From assembly GCF_002251295.1 (NCBI RefSeq), contig NZ_NPJA01000051.1:124001-188000 (forward strand): a stretch of 64,000 nt of DNA, given 5' to 3'. The position numbers were made by a program, and so were the translations under genes. Numbering within the stretch: position 1 is the stretch's first letter; each line of letters begins with the position of its first letter. The notes under the pieces were generated by a model, which saw nothing but the letters and a program-made list of their open reading frames with translations, was not told the DNA's origin and ran no database searches. Source of the stretch: Prevotella sp. P5-50 (GTDB lineage: Bacteria; Bacteroidota; Bacteroidia; Bacteroidales; Bacteroidaceae). Shown piece by piece: positions 1 through 7,466 of this stretch.

Positions 1-399
1 CCTGCCGTGCTGGGTGCTTTCGGCCTCATCCCAACTCAGGGTATCGACAGCATCAAGATGAGACACACACTTGACGCCGTGATGCACAACTGGCATTGGG
101 GGACCACTTGGGGATGGGATTATGGCATGATAGCCATGACTGCTGCCCGATTGGGAGAACCCGAAACCGCACTTCAGGCATTGCTGATCGATACACAGAA
201 GAATACTTATCTGCCCAATGGTCACAACTTCCAGACTCCAGACCGTCTGCGACTTTATCTGCCAGGCAACGGATCTTTGCTCACAGCCATTGCCATGATG
301 TGTTGCGGATGGGACGGATGTCAACAGCCGCTCAACCCCGGTTTCCCCAAAAATGGCAAATGGAATGTGCGTTGGGAAGGCTTCAATCGCATGCAATAA
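1..399 (+). CDS. Six-hairpin glycoside hydrolase, C-terminal fragment
   Basis: The frame is open from the first base and ends at TAA 397-399, so only the last 132 or so codons are in the window. The residues include the motif WGTTWGWDYGM, then a helical stretch (ARLGEPETALQAL) and NGHNFQ. The Trp/Asp-rich pattern and the helix repeats resemble the end of an (alpha/alpha)6-barrel glycosidase of the GH65/GH95-like group that Bacteroidota use in the periplasm on plant or host glycans. The tail (NVRWEGFNRMQ) looks like a natural C-terminus rather than a truncation. Substrate cannot be told from this piece. The family-level call is inference from motifs; the catalytic acid lies upstream of the window. 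Confidence 0.6.
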   Translation, partial: PAVLGAFGLIPTQGIDSIKMRHTLDAVMHNWHWGTTWGWDYGMIAMTAARLGEPETALQALLIDTQKNTYLPNGHNFQTPDRLRLYLPGNGSLLTAIAMMCCGWDGCQQPLNPGFPKNGKWNVRWEGFNRMQ

Positions 400-668
400 G
401 TTGCTATAGATAATTGAAAACGAATGATAGATAGGCAGGGAACAGCCTTTGTGGATTACATCACAAGGATAACACGCGAGAGTCGCATACAGTTATTTTA
501 GTTTTCAGAAAAATTCGACCACTCGACCACAGAAATGTGTATCCCGCTATCCATCAACACATTAAACGGTGGTCGATTATAAAGACATCGACCACCAATC
601 GACCACCAATCGACCACCAAATTGTAAGCGCATCCACGATACTCATATATGATTATCAAAAAATAAAG

Positions 669-704
669 AATATCGCTCAGAAATAATACTGAGCGATATT
701 TTTT
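669..704 (+). terminator. Hairpin terminator inside A1
   Basis: A perfect 12-bp stem (AATATCGCTCAG 669-680 with CTGAGCGATATT 689-700) with an 8-base loop is followed by T residues on the plus strand. It could end transcripts coming from the glycosidase gene at 1-399. It lies inside repeat A1, so it may belong to that element. Confidence 0.5.
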
Positions 705-717
705 GATAACGTTTTGC

Positions 718-995
718 CAAGGTTTGTCCAACGATTAGCAAAACTATTGCCTAACGGTTGGCAAAACTATTGACTAACATTTGGCAAAACTATTGTCTGA
801 CGCTTGACAAAAGTATTTTCAACGTTTGACAAGAGTATTATTCAACGTTTGATAAGAGTGTTATCCAACGTTTGACAAGAGTATTATCCAACGTTTGACA
901 AGAGTGTTATCCAACGTTTGATAAGAGTATTATCCAACGTTAGATAAGAGTATTATCCAACGTTAGATAAAAATATTATCAAGGTTTGAAAAAGT
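718..995. repeat. 23-bp tandem array in A1
   Basis: About twelve imperfect units of roughly 23 bp follow the pattern AACGTTTGACAAGAGTATTATCC. Units drift from left (TTGGCAAAACTATTG type) to right (TTAGATAAGAGTATTAT type). The same unit occurs in reverse orientation in A2 and A3. Each unit centres on AACGTT. There are no unique spacers, so this is not a CRISPR array. Confidence 0.75.
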
Positions 996-1456
996 TGTGA
1001 TAATCACCACACCCCCATTTAGGCATCGATATAGCTTATTCACATTGCTGTTTCACGTTGATGACATTTAACAATAAGTGTGGTCGAAGTGTGGTCGTAA
1101 ATTCCAAATCACAGGAATCGACCACACGTGTAAGAGTTTGACTGATAACATGATGCAGACATCTGTGGTCGTGTGGTCGAAATTTTATAAAAACTCAAAT
1201 AACTATATGCTGATGCGCTAACCGTATTTACTCAATATCCATCAATTTTTCGTTTTTGGAATATTGCACAACTATACACTATTCACAATATGCTACGTAG
1301 CGTAGCAGACTATTTCAAGAAAACATGCATTTGAAATAGGTTGATGGCAAAGTGGTGTTCGATAACCTAACGTTCGCGAATACCATTGGTACTTAAAAAA
1401 CACTAAATATTGAGCATGATAAGCTCTGATGTAACAGGTTTGTAATATGCAATGAG

Positions 1457-1464
1457 TAACTTTG
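1457..1464 (+). promoter_or_regulatory. Probable terC promoter (-7 box)
   Basis: TAACTTTG matches the Bacteroidota -7 consensus TAnnTTTG and lies 29 bp before the terC start. No good -33 TTTG sits at the usual 19-20 bp distance (one is 14 bp away), so it is a weak match. Confidence 0.45.
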
Positions 1465-1493
1465 CGCTTTCTAAATGATAAAATGAGAAACAA

Positions 1494-2525
1494 ATGGTAA
1501 TGACAGAAACTATGTTCTTGGTAGGATTCGTGGCATTCATAGCCGCTATTCTCCTGCTTGATATGTTTGTAATCGACAGAAAAGCTCATGTGGTGTCTAT
1601 TCGCGAGGCAACAGTATGGACTTTTGTATGGATTGGTTTGGCACTTTTGTTCGCTGTGTTTTTGTGGTTTCATGGCGACATGGTGCATGGCATAGAGAAT
1701 TTTAATGACCTACAGACGGTTGCTTCGAAGTATGCATCACACCTGAAACTCCATCCCGACGATTTTGAAATGAGTTTGCAGCAATACCGACATTACATGA
1801 CGGTATCATACATTTCTGGTTATCTGATAGAAAAGACGCTATCTGTTGACAACCTGTTTGTCATGATGATGATATTCACATCGTTTGGAGTTGGGAAAAA
1901 TGAGTATCAGCATGTATTAAACTGGGGAATACTCGGTGCCATTGTATTGCGCTTTGTGTTTATCTTCCTCGGTTCTGCCATTATCAGTCGCTTCGACTGG
2001 GTATTGCTCGTCTTTGGCGTAGTGCTTGTGTATAGTGGTGTGAAGATGTATCTCAATCGGAACGACAAGGCGGAAATGAACGTGGAAAAGCATCCGCTCG
2101 TACGTCTGCTGTCAAAGACCGGACGCATACATACTCAGTTTGAAGGAGATAAGTTCTTTGTGCGACGAGCAGGACGACTCTTGCTCACTCCGCTGTTTGT
2201 CACGGTACTCGTTATTGAGTTTAGCGACTTGATATTTGCTTTCGACAGCATTCCTGCTATATTCTCTGTATCGCTTGATCCCTACGTGGTGTTCTTCTCT
2301 AATATTTTTGCTATACTTGGATTGCGTGCCATGTTTTTCCTACTGGCAGCCATATCCGACAAATTCAGATACCTGAAATTGGGAGTATGTGTGCTCTTGG
2401 TGTTTATTGGTGTAAAAATGCTTATCCATGAGTATGTGGAGATAGATGCCGTGGCATCTCTTGTGTTCATACTGGGAGTATTGGGAATAAGCATAGGTGC
2501 TTCACTTTTTGCGAAGAAGTCATAG
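1494..2525 (+). CDS. terC: TerC/Alx family membrane protein
   Basis: This 343-residue integral membrane protein of the TerC (Alx) family probably exports Mn2+ or another metal ion. Multiple hydrophobic helices span the protein, and the family's acidic motifs within membranes are present: EKTLSVDNLFVM (about residues 111-122) and EFSDLIFAFDSIPA (about 242-255). Length matches the family (about 320-350). The start ATG at 1494 lies about 30 bp below a -7 box; a second ATG two codons on is possible. It stands alone, with repeat A1 upstream and a strong hairpin downstream that separates it from the convergent ettA operon. No yybP-ykoY-like leader is evident. Confidence 0.9.
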   Translation: MVMTETMFLVGFVAFIAAILLLDMFVIDRKAHVVSIREATVWTFVWIGLALLFAVFLWFHGDMVHGIENFNDLQTVASKYASHLKLHPDDFEMSLQQYRHYMTVSYISGYLIEKTLSVDNLFVMMMIFTSFGVGKNEYQHVLNWGILGAIVLRFVFIFLGSAIISRFDWVLLVFGVVLVYSGVKMYLNRNDKAEMNVEKHPLVRLLSKTGRIHTQFEGDKFFVRRAGRLLLTPLFVTVLVIEFSDLIFAFDSIPAIFSVSLDPYVVFFSNIFAILGLRAMFFLLAAISDKFRYLKLGVCVLLVFIGVKMLIHEYVEIDAVASLVFILGVLGISIGASLFAKKS

Positions 2526-2570
2526 TAGGCCCCATAGACGTCAGGTATAAATCGTCTGATTATAAAGATT

Positions 2571-2619
2571 CAGCCCGACCGTTGATACTGCATCTATAGG
2601 CAGGACAACGGTCGGGCTG
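2571..2619. terminator. Bidirectional terminator between terC and ettA
   Basis: A perfect 14-bp inverted repeat (CAGCCCGACCGTTG 2571-2584, CAACGGTCGGGCTG 2606-2619) separates two convergent genes. It has no long T-run but is GC-rich and well placed. Confidence 0.7.
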
Positions 2620-2682
2620 GATATTGTTACGTTACTGAATAACGCCTGTGGACTTGTCAGAATGTTGTTGACAACGGGCTGT

Positions 2683-4380
2683 TTACTCTTCCATCAACTT
2701 GCGGTAACGGCCTTTCTTGATTTCGGTGTCACCCAAGCGGCGGGCTTTGTTGATTTCGTATTCCGAATAACTGCCCTCAAAGAAGAATACTTCGCCATTG
2801 CCCTCAAAGGCCAAAATGTGTGTACAGATACGGTCCAGGAACCAACGGTCGTGGCTGATAACTACGGCACAACCTGCAAATGTCTCCAAACCTTCCTCCA
2901 AAGCACGGAGTGTGTTCACGTCGATATCGTTGGTAGGCTCGTCGAGCAACAGCACGTTACCCTCTTGTTTCAATGCCAAAGCCAATTGCAGACGGTTGCG
3001 TTCACCACCAGACAATACGCTACACAGCTTGCTCTGGTCAGTACCAGAGAAGTTGAAACGGGAAATATAAGCTCGTGCATTCACATCGCGACCGCCCAGA
3101 CGCAACGTTTCGTTGCCTTGCGAGATAACCTCATAGACGGTCTTTTTCGGATCGATGTCCTTGTGTTGCTGGTCAACGTAAGCCAACTTCACGGTATCGC
3201 CCACTTCAAAGGTGCCGCCATCTGCTTGGTCGAGCCCCATAATCAAACGGAACAAGGTAGTCTTGCCGGCGCCGTTAGGACCGATGACACCCACAATGCC
3301 ATTGGGAGGCAACATGAAATTGAGGTCGTTGAAGAGCACTTTCTCACCGAAAGCCTTCTTCACATGCACAGCCTCTATCACCTTATTGCCCAAACGGGGA
3401 CCATTGGGAATGAATATCTCCAACTTGTCTTCACGCTCTTTCTGCTCTTGGTTCAGCATCTGCTCATAAGAGTTCAGACGCGCCTTACCTTTAGCCTGTC
3501 GTGCCTTCGGGGCCATACGCACCCATTCCAATTCGCGTTCCAGAGTCTTGCGACGCTTGGAAGCTGTCTTTTCTTCCTGCTCCATGCGCTTAGTCTTCTG
3601 GTCAAGCCATGAAGAATAGTTACCCTTCCAGGGAATACCTTCGCCACGGTCAAGTTCAAGAATCCATTCGCTCACGTCGTCAAGGAAGTAGCGGTCGTGG
3701 GTTACTGCTATCACAGTACCCTCATATTGCTGCAAATGCTGTTCGAGCCAATCGATGCTCTCGGCGTCAAGATGGTTGGTAGGCTCGTCGAGCAACAACA
3801 CATCGGGTTTTTGGAGTAGCAAACGGCAGAGCGCCACACGGCGACGCTCACCACCAGAGAGGTTGGTAACAGCCCAATCGCCCGGCGGACAATGTAAAGC
3901 ATCCATAGCGCGTTCCAGTTTGGAGTCGATGTTCCAAGCATCTGTAGAGTCGATGATGTCCTGCACCTCGGCTTGTCGTTGCATCAGCTGGTCCATCTTG
4001 TCGGGGTCGCCATAGTACTCTTCCAGCCCGAACTTATTGTTGATATCCTCATATTCAGCGAGCGCATCATAGATGTGCTGTACACCTTCCATCACATTTT
4101 CCTTCACCGTCTTCTGTTCGTCAAGGGGAGGATCCTGTGGCAGATAGCCTACCGAATAACCAGGACTCCATACCACTTCACCACGTGAAGGCTGTTCGAG
4201 TCCGGCAATGATTTTCATCAGCGTAGATTTACCAGCACCATTCAGACCGATGATGCCAATCTTTGCGCCATAGAAGAACGATAAGTAGATGTCCTTCAGT
4301 ATTTGTTTTTGGTTTTGTGGGATGATTTTCGACACTCCCACCATCGAAAAGATTATCTTCTTGTCGTCAACTGTTGCCAT
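2683..4380 (-). CDS. ettA: ABC-F ATPase EttA, translational throttle
   Basis: This 565-residue soluble ABC-F protein has two nucleotide-binding domains and no membrane segments. Domain 1 has the Walker A GLNGAGKST (about 45-53), signature LSGGERRR and Walker B LLLDEPTNHLD. Domain 2 has GPNGAGKTT, LSGGERNR and LLLDEPTNDID. The charged linker after domain 1 (GNYSSWLDQKTKRMEQEE onward) and the arm/P-site tip region match EttA rather than Uup or antibiotic-resistance ABC-F proteins, and the length is close to E. coli EttA (555). EttA binds the ribosomal E site and gates the first peptide bond according to the ADP/ATP ratio. It is the last gene of the murU-like / guaA / ettA set, 21 bp after guaA. 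Confidence 0.93.
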   Translation of the reverse strand: MATVDDKKIIFSMVGVSKIIPQNQKQILKDIYLSFFYGAKIGIIGLNGAGKSTLMKIIAGLEQPSRGEVVWSPGYSVGYLPQDPPLDEQKTVKENVMEGVQHIYDALAEYEDINNKFGLEEYYGDPDKMDQLMQRQAEVQDIIDSTDAWNIDSKLERAMDALHCPPGDWAVTNLSGGERRRVALCRLLLQKPDVLLLDEPTNHLDAESIDWLEQHLQQYEGTVIAVTHDRYFLDDVSEWILELDRGEGIPWKGNYSSWLDQKTKRMEQEEKTASKRRKTLERELEWVRMAPKARQAKGKARLNSYEQMLNQEQKEREDKLEIFIPNGPRLGNKVIEAVHVKKAFGEKVLFNDLNFMLPPNGIVGVIGPNGAGKTTLFRLIMGLDQADGGTFEVGDTVKLAYVDQQHKDIDPKKTVYEVISQGNETLRLGGRDVNARAYISRFNFSGTDQSKLCSVLSGGERNRLQLALALKQEGNVLLLDEPTNDIDVNTLRALEEGLETFAGCAVVISHDRWFLDRICTHILAFEGNGEVFFFEGSYSEYEINKARRLGDTEIKKGRYRKLMEE

Positions 4381-4401
4381 ATTGATGTCGTGTTATTAGG
4401 G

Positions 4402-6042
4402 TTATTCCCACTCGATTGTTGCAGGTGGTTTTGACGAGATATCGTAGCAAACGCGGTTTACGCCCTTCACCTTATTGATAATCTCGGTAGATACTTTAGC
4501 CATGAAGTCGTAAGGCAGATGTGCCCAGTCGGCGGTCATGGCATCGGTAGATGTCACGGCACGCAGAGCAACAGGATGCTCATAGGTGCGCTCATCGCCC
4601 ATTACTCCTACGGAACGAACCGTGGCAAGGAGAACGGCACCTGCCTGCCATACTTGGTCGTAGAGTGATACTTCTATCTCGCCATCGGTCATTTCTGCAG
4701 GTACTCCTGCTGCAAGCACACGGCGTGCTTCATCACCAGAGAGTTTGACCTTATAGTCGCGCAGACCGCGGATGAAGATATCGTCGGCATCTTGCAAGAC
4801 GCGTACACGTTCGGGAGTGATGTCACCCAGTATGCGCACAGCCAGTCCGGGACCAGGGAAAGGATGTCGGGTGATCAGGTGTTCGGGCATTCCCAACGAG
4901 CGTCCGACACGGCGTACTTCGTCCTTGAAGAGCCATTTCAGCGGTTCGCAGAGTGAGAGGTGCATCTCTTCGGGCAGTCCACCCACGTTATGGTGACTCT
5001 TGATGACCTTACCGGTGATGTTGAGCGATTCGATGCGGTCGGGATAGATAGTGCCTTGTGCAAGCCATTTGGCATCGGTAATCTTCTTAGCTTCGGCATT
5101 GAACACCTCAACGAAGTCGCGACCGATGATTTTGCGCTTTTGTTCGGGATCGGTAACGCCTGCCAAATCAGCAAAGAACTTCTCGCTGGCATCTACACCA
5201 ATCACATTCAAGCCAAGCACCTTGTAGTCTTCCATCACCTGAGAGAACTCATTTTTGCGGAGCATACCATGATCAACAAAGATACAGGTCAGCTGATTGC
5301 CAATGGCACGATTGAGAAGTACGGCAGCAACGGATGAATCAACACCGCCAGAGAGACCGAGGATGACACGGTCGTTGCCAATCTGCTCTTTCAGTTCCTT
5401 AACTGTTGTCTCGATGTAGTTGTCGGCACTCCAGTCCTGACGGCCACCGCAAATATCAACCACGAAGTTTTTGAGCAACTGGGTGCCCTGAACCGAATGG
5501 AATACTTCGGGGTGGAACTGCACACCCATCACAGGCTGATGACCATCGTATGATCCCATCAATGTGGCATCGGGACAGTAATATGCTGCATTCTCTACAG
5601 TTTCGGTAGAGGCAACTACCTCTGAACCTGTTGGGATGGCGGTAATGGTATCGCCATGACTCATCCATACCTGAGAGTTGTTGTCGAAGCCTCGGAAGAG
5701 CGGACACTCCTTGTTGATGGTGGTAAGATTCTGTCGGCCATACTCGCGACTTCCTGCAGGCTCTACATTTCCGCCGTTGTTGTAGGAAATGAACTGTGCA
5801 CCATAGCAGATGCCGAGCACCGGAAGGCGTCCCAGGAACTGTGTGAGATCGACCTTGAAAGCTTCGGGATCGTACACGCTGTAGGGGCTGCCGGCAAGAA
5901 TCACTCCGATGACTTCTTTGTCATCCTGTGGAAACTTGTTGTATGGCAAAATCTCACAGAACGTGTCGAGTTCGCGCAGACGGCGAGCGATGAGCTGTGT
6001 CGTCTGACTTCCGAAGTCGAGGATAATGATTTTCTGTTGCAT
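4402..6042 (-). CDS. guaA: GMP synthase (glutamine-hydrolysing)
   Basis: GuaA converts XMP to GMP using glutamine and ATP in the cytosol. The class I amidotransferase domain comes first, with the nucleophile Cys79 in GICYGAQ and the His/Glu pair in FHPEV. The ATP pyrophosphatase domain has the P-loop [10 protein letters not shown], and the dimerisation domain ends PPATIEWE. The protein is 546 residues against about 505-525 in most bacteria. The extra length is mainly an in-frame insert at about residues 430-458 ([12 protein letters not shown] onward), just before the conserved LYDQVWQAG stretch. The gene starts 6 bp after the murU-like stop codon, so the two are co-transcribed. Confidence 0.95.
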   Translation of the reverse strand: MQQKIIILDFGSQTTQLIARRLRELDTFCEILPYNKFPQDDKEVIGVILAGSPYSVYDPEAFKVDLTQFLGRLPVLGICYGAQFISYNNGGNVEPAGSREYGRQNLTTINKECPLFRGFDNNSQVWMSHGDTITAIPTGSEVVASTETVENAAYYCPDATLMGSYDGHQPVMGVQFHPEVFHSVQGTQLLKNFVVDICGGRQDWSADNYIETTVKELKEQIGNDRVILGLSGGVDSSVAAVLLNRAIGNQLTCIFVDHGMLRKNEFSQVMEDYKVLGLNVIGVDASEKFFADLAGVTDPEQKRKIIGRDFVEVFNAEAKKITDAKWLAQGTIYPDRIESLNITGKVIKSHHNVGGLPEEMHLSLCEPLKWLFKDEVRRVGRSLGMPEHLITRHPFPGPGLAVRILGDITPERVRVLQDADDIFIRGLRDYKVKLSGDEARRVLAAGVPAEMTDGEIEVSLYDQVWQAGAVLLATVRSVGVMGDERTYEHPVALRAVTSTDAMTADWAHLPYDFMAKVSTEIINKVKGVNRVCYDISSKPPATIEWE

Positions 6043-6048
6043 ACAGTA

Positions 6049-6807
6049 TTATTTATTATTGTTTAGAAATTTCTCTGCTTCATCCAGCGCATTGAGTTTG
6101 CCTACGTCGAGCACTTTCAAGTCAGACTTGACGCATCCGTATATATGTGCACGGTGGCATATGCTGAGATAGAAATCGATAATGCTGAATTTATCGGGGA
6201 AGCGTTCCATCAATCGGAACAGTCTGGGAGAGAAAGAATGAATGCCAGAGAAGGCATACATATTGAGCGGTTCGCCATGCTGTGAGAGTCCTGTGCGACG
6301 GATATATTCGTAGGGACTTTTGATTTCGCCAGTCTCTATATTCTTCCATCCCATCAGGCGCATGGCATTGTCGAAGAGCAGGTAACGCTTGGTTTTGCGT
6401 TCACTTACCAGCAATACTGCATCGTCTTCGTCGTTGTGTTGCCGGGCAAACCAGTCGTAACAGACATTGTCAAGGATATCTACGTTATGAATAAGGATGG
6501 GCGATTGCTCATCGTCGAAACATGTAGCAGCCTTTTTCAGTCCGCCTCCTGTATCGAGCAACATGTCGCTTTCATCGCTGATGCGAACCAGCGGAGCATA
6601 GTCCTGTTGCGCCACATGATCTATGATCATTTGTGCAAAATGATGCACGTTGACCACAAAGCGTTCGTAGCCTTGGGTCATCAGTCGGCGGATAATAAGA
6701 TCGAGTAAAGGCACACCATTTACTGGCACCAATGCCTTAGGCATCGTGTCGGTCAAGGGCTTCAGTCGGGTTCCCAGTCCCGCTGCAAATATCATAGCCT
6801 GCTTCAT
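6049..6807 (-). CDS. Sugar-1-phosphate nucleotidyltransferase, MurU-like
   Basis: The 252-residue protein from ATG 6807 begins directly with the nucleotidyltransferase signature AAGLGTRLKPLT, followed by PKALVPVNG, as in MurU (MurNAc-1-phosphate uridylyltransferase) and RmlA-type enzymes. The open frame extends upstream to 7119, but that part runs through a repeat that holds the promoter, so ATG 6807 is preferred. The -7 box ends only 8 bp before this ATG, so the mRNA would have almost no leader. In the known cell-wall recycling shunt MurU works with the kinase AmgK; an AmgK-like domain is encoded at 34923-36455 in this window, which supports the MurU reading. A different sugar nucleotide product remains possible. 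First gene of the guaA-ettA operon. Confidence 0.7.
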   Translation of the reverse strand: MKQAMIFAAGLGTRLKPLTDTMPKALVPVNGVPLLDLIIRRLMTQGYERFVVNVHHFAQMIIDHVAQQDYAPLVRISDESDMLLDTGGGLKKAATCFDDEQSPILIHNVDILDNVCYDWFARQHNDEDDAVLLVSERKTKRYLLFDNAMRLMGWKNIETGEIKSPYEYIRRTGLSQHGEPLNMYAFSGIHSFSPRLFRLMERFPDKFSIIDFYLSICHRAHIYGCVKSDLKVLDVGKLNALDEAEKFLNNNK

Positions 6808-6815
6808 TCTGCCTA

Positions 6816-6846
6816 CAAAGGTACGAATAAGCGAGCGTAATACAAA
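6816..6846 (-). promoter_or_regulatory. Repeat-borne promoter of the murU-like operon
   Basis: On the minus strand TTTG (6843-6846), a 19-bp spacer and TACCTTTG (6816-6823) give a perfect Bacteroidota promoter. The expected start of transcription, about 4-8 bp further, falls at or just before ATG 6807. The whole promoter lies inside family D repeat sequence. Confidence 0.75.
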
Positions 6847-6940
6847 GAAAAAACTCGATTTTTCTTTTATTACCGAGCGCAAGTACCTTCGACGCAAAGC
6901 GTCAGAGGTACGAATAAGCGAGTGTAATACAAAGAAAAAA
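6816..6940. repeat. Family D hairpin repeat, copy D1
   Basis: Two direct copies of about 34 bp beginning GGTACGAATAAGCGAG occur at 6820 and 6907. Between them an inverted copy (TTTTTCTTTTATTACCGAGC) forms a long hairpin, and a small GACGC-AAA-GCGTC palindrome follows. The order of parts matches the tandem repeat at 47347-47604. The minus strand of the left copy carries the promoter above; the right copy has a degraded -7 box (TACCTCTG). Confidence 0.7.
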
Positions 6941-7119
6941 TGCTTTCGGGCATGCTCGATCTCTTTATCTATGAAAGCAATGGCATCTAAGTATCGGTGT
7001 TCACGCAGGTGGTAAAGTGCTTTATTTGTCATGGTCTGGTAGTAGATGTTGGTCATGCCGTATTCTTCTGCTTCGCCAAGAGTGGTTTCATTTGCTTTTC
7101 CACGTTGGCAAAAATCCAA
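6941..7119 (-). pseudogene. Possible gene remnant interrupted by repeat D1
   Basis: Upstream of the D1 repeat the minus strand reads an open frame with natural-looking composition, including GEAEEYGMTNIYYQTM and ALYHLREHRYLDAIAF, a helical and charged pattern like a short TPR-type helix pair. It then runs into repeat-derived sequence (FFFVLHSLIRT, occurring twice). The frame happens to stay open into the nucleotidyltransferase. It may be the 5' part of an older gene cut by the repeat, a short real protein starting at 7119 or 7056, or chance. I do not recognise a family. Confidence 0.3.
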
Positions 7120-7142
7120 TACATGTTTTTCATATAGTATTC

Positions 7143-7309
7143 ATTCGGGATGCATTCGGGATGTCTTCGGGATGCATTCGGGATGTCTTCGAATTATGAT
7201 CAACGTAATATGTGCATTATATTTTCCAAATAAATCCCAAGAAACTCCCAAGTAAGTCCCAACTAACTCCCAAAAACGAACAGACAATAATGGGAATATG
7301 ATGGGAGGT
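7143..7309. repeat. Family C two-part short repeat, copy C1
   Basis: The element has about four to five units of ATTCGGGATG(C/T), a spacer of about 60 bp, about four units of a AAGTCCCAA-type 11-mer, and then a constant tail ACAGACAATAATGGGAA followed by ATGGGAG. The same order and tail occur at 42017-42169. The remaining gene-free sequence up to 7377 shows nothing else recognisable. Confidence 0.7.
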
Positions 7310-7377
7310 CGAAAGACGGAATGGGGAGGCAAGAAGATATTTGTCTATTTTGACAGCTGTGTATTTATACAAAAGAC

Positions 7378-7424
7378 GCTGAAACATCCAGCCCATCAGC
7401 AGATGGCAGACCGCATGTTTCAGC
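7378..7424 (-). terminator. Terminator after the GH3 gene
   Basis: A 10-bp stem (GCTGAAACAT 7378-7387, ATGTTTCAGC 7415-7424) with a secondary internal stem (GCCCATC with a near match) lies 43 bp after the GH3 stop. The minus-strand sequence after it is T-rich (TCTTTTGT). Confidence 0.55.
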
Positions 7425-7466
7425 ATCTTTAAATAGAAGGTAGGGAATACTGTTTCCCTTTTTCAT

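Larger units (their letters stand above)
485..1210. repeat. Family A composite repeat, copy A1
   Basis: This 726-bp non-coding element lies between the glycosidase fragment and terC. Its ends are inverted repeats: the left starts GCATACAGTTATTTTAG and the right end read on the other strand starts GCATATAGTTATTTGAG, both running into TTCGACCAC. The heptamer CGACCAC occurs twice just inside the left end, once inverted near 572, and three times at about 590-620. The right end mirrors this (two at 1081-1098, one inverted near 1119, two at 1164-1179). A perfect 10-bp hairpin, GGTGGTCGAT with ATCGACCACC, forms in the left end. The middle holds a 23-bp tandem array. It lacks the nested module seen in copies A2 and A3. 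Short open frames inside it are not credible genes. Confidence 0.75.

Noticed and set aside
718..995. CRISPR array
   Set aside because: The units are directly adjacent and degenerate with no unique spacers, and no cas genes are present. The same holds for the arrays at 19692-19945 and 49250-49500.
485..1210. Insertion sequence with its own transposase
   Set aside because: No transposase frame exists in any of the three A copies; if mobile, they depend on an enzyme encoded elsewhere.
1140..1493. Manganese riboswitch before terC
   Set aside because: The region is mostly the end of repeat A1 followed by about 280 bp without the stems and conserved loops expected for yybP-ykoY.
2662..3612. A 316-codon open frame opposite ettA
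   Set aside because: It is an antisense frame of a highly conserved gene, with unlikely composition and no signals. Similar long frames opposite GH3, groEL, susC and MATE were rejected for the same reason.
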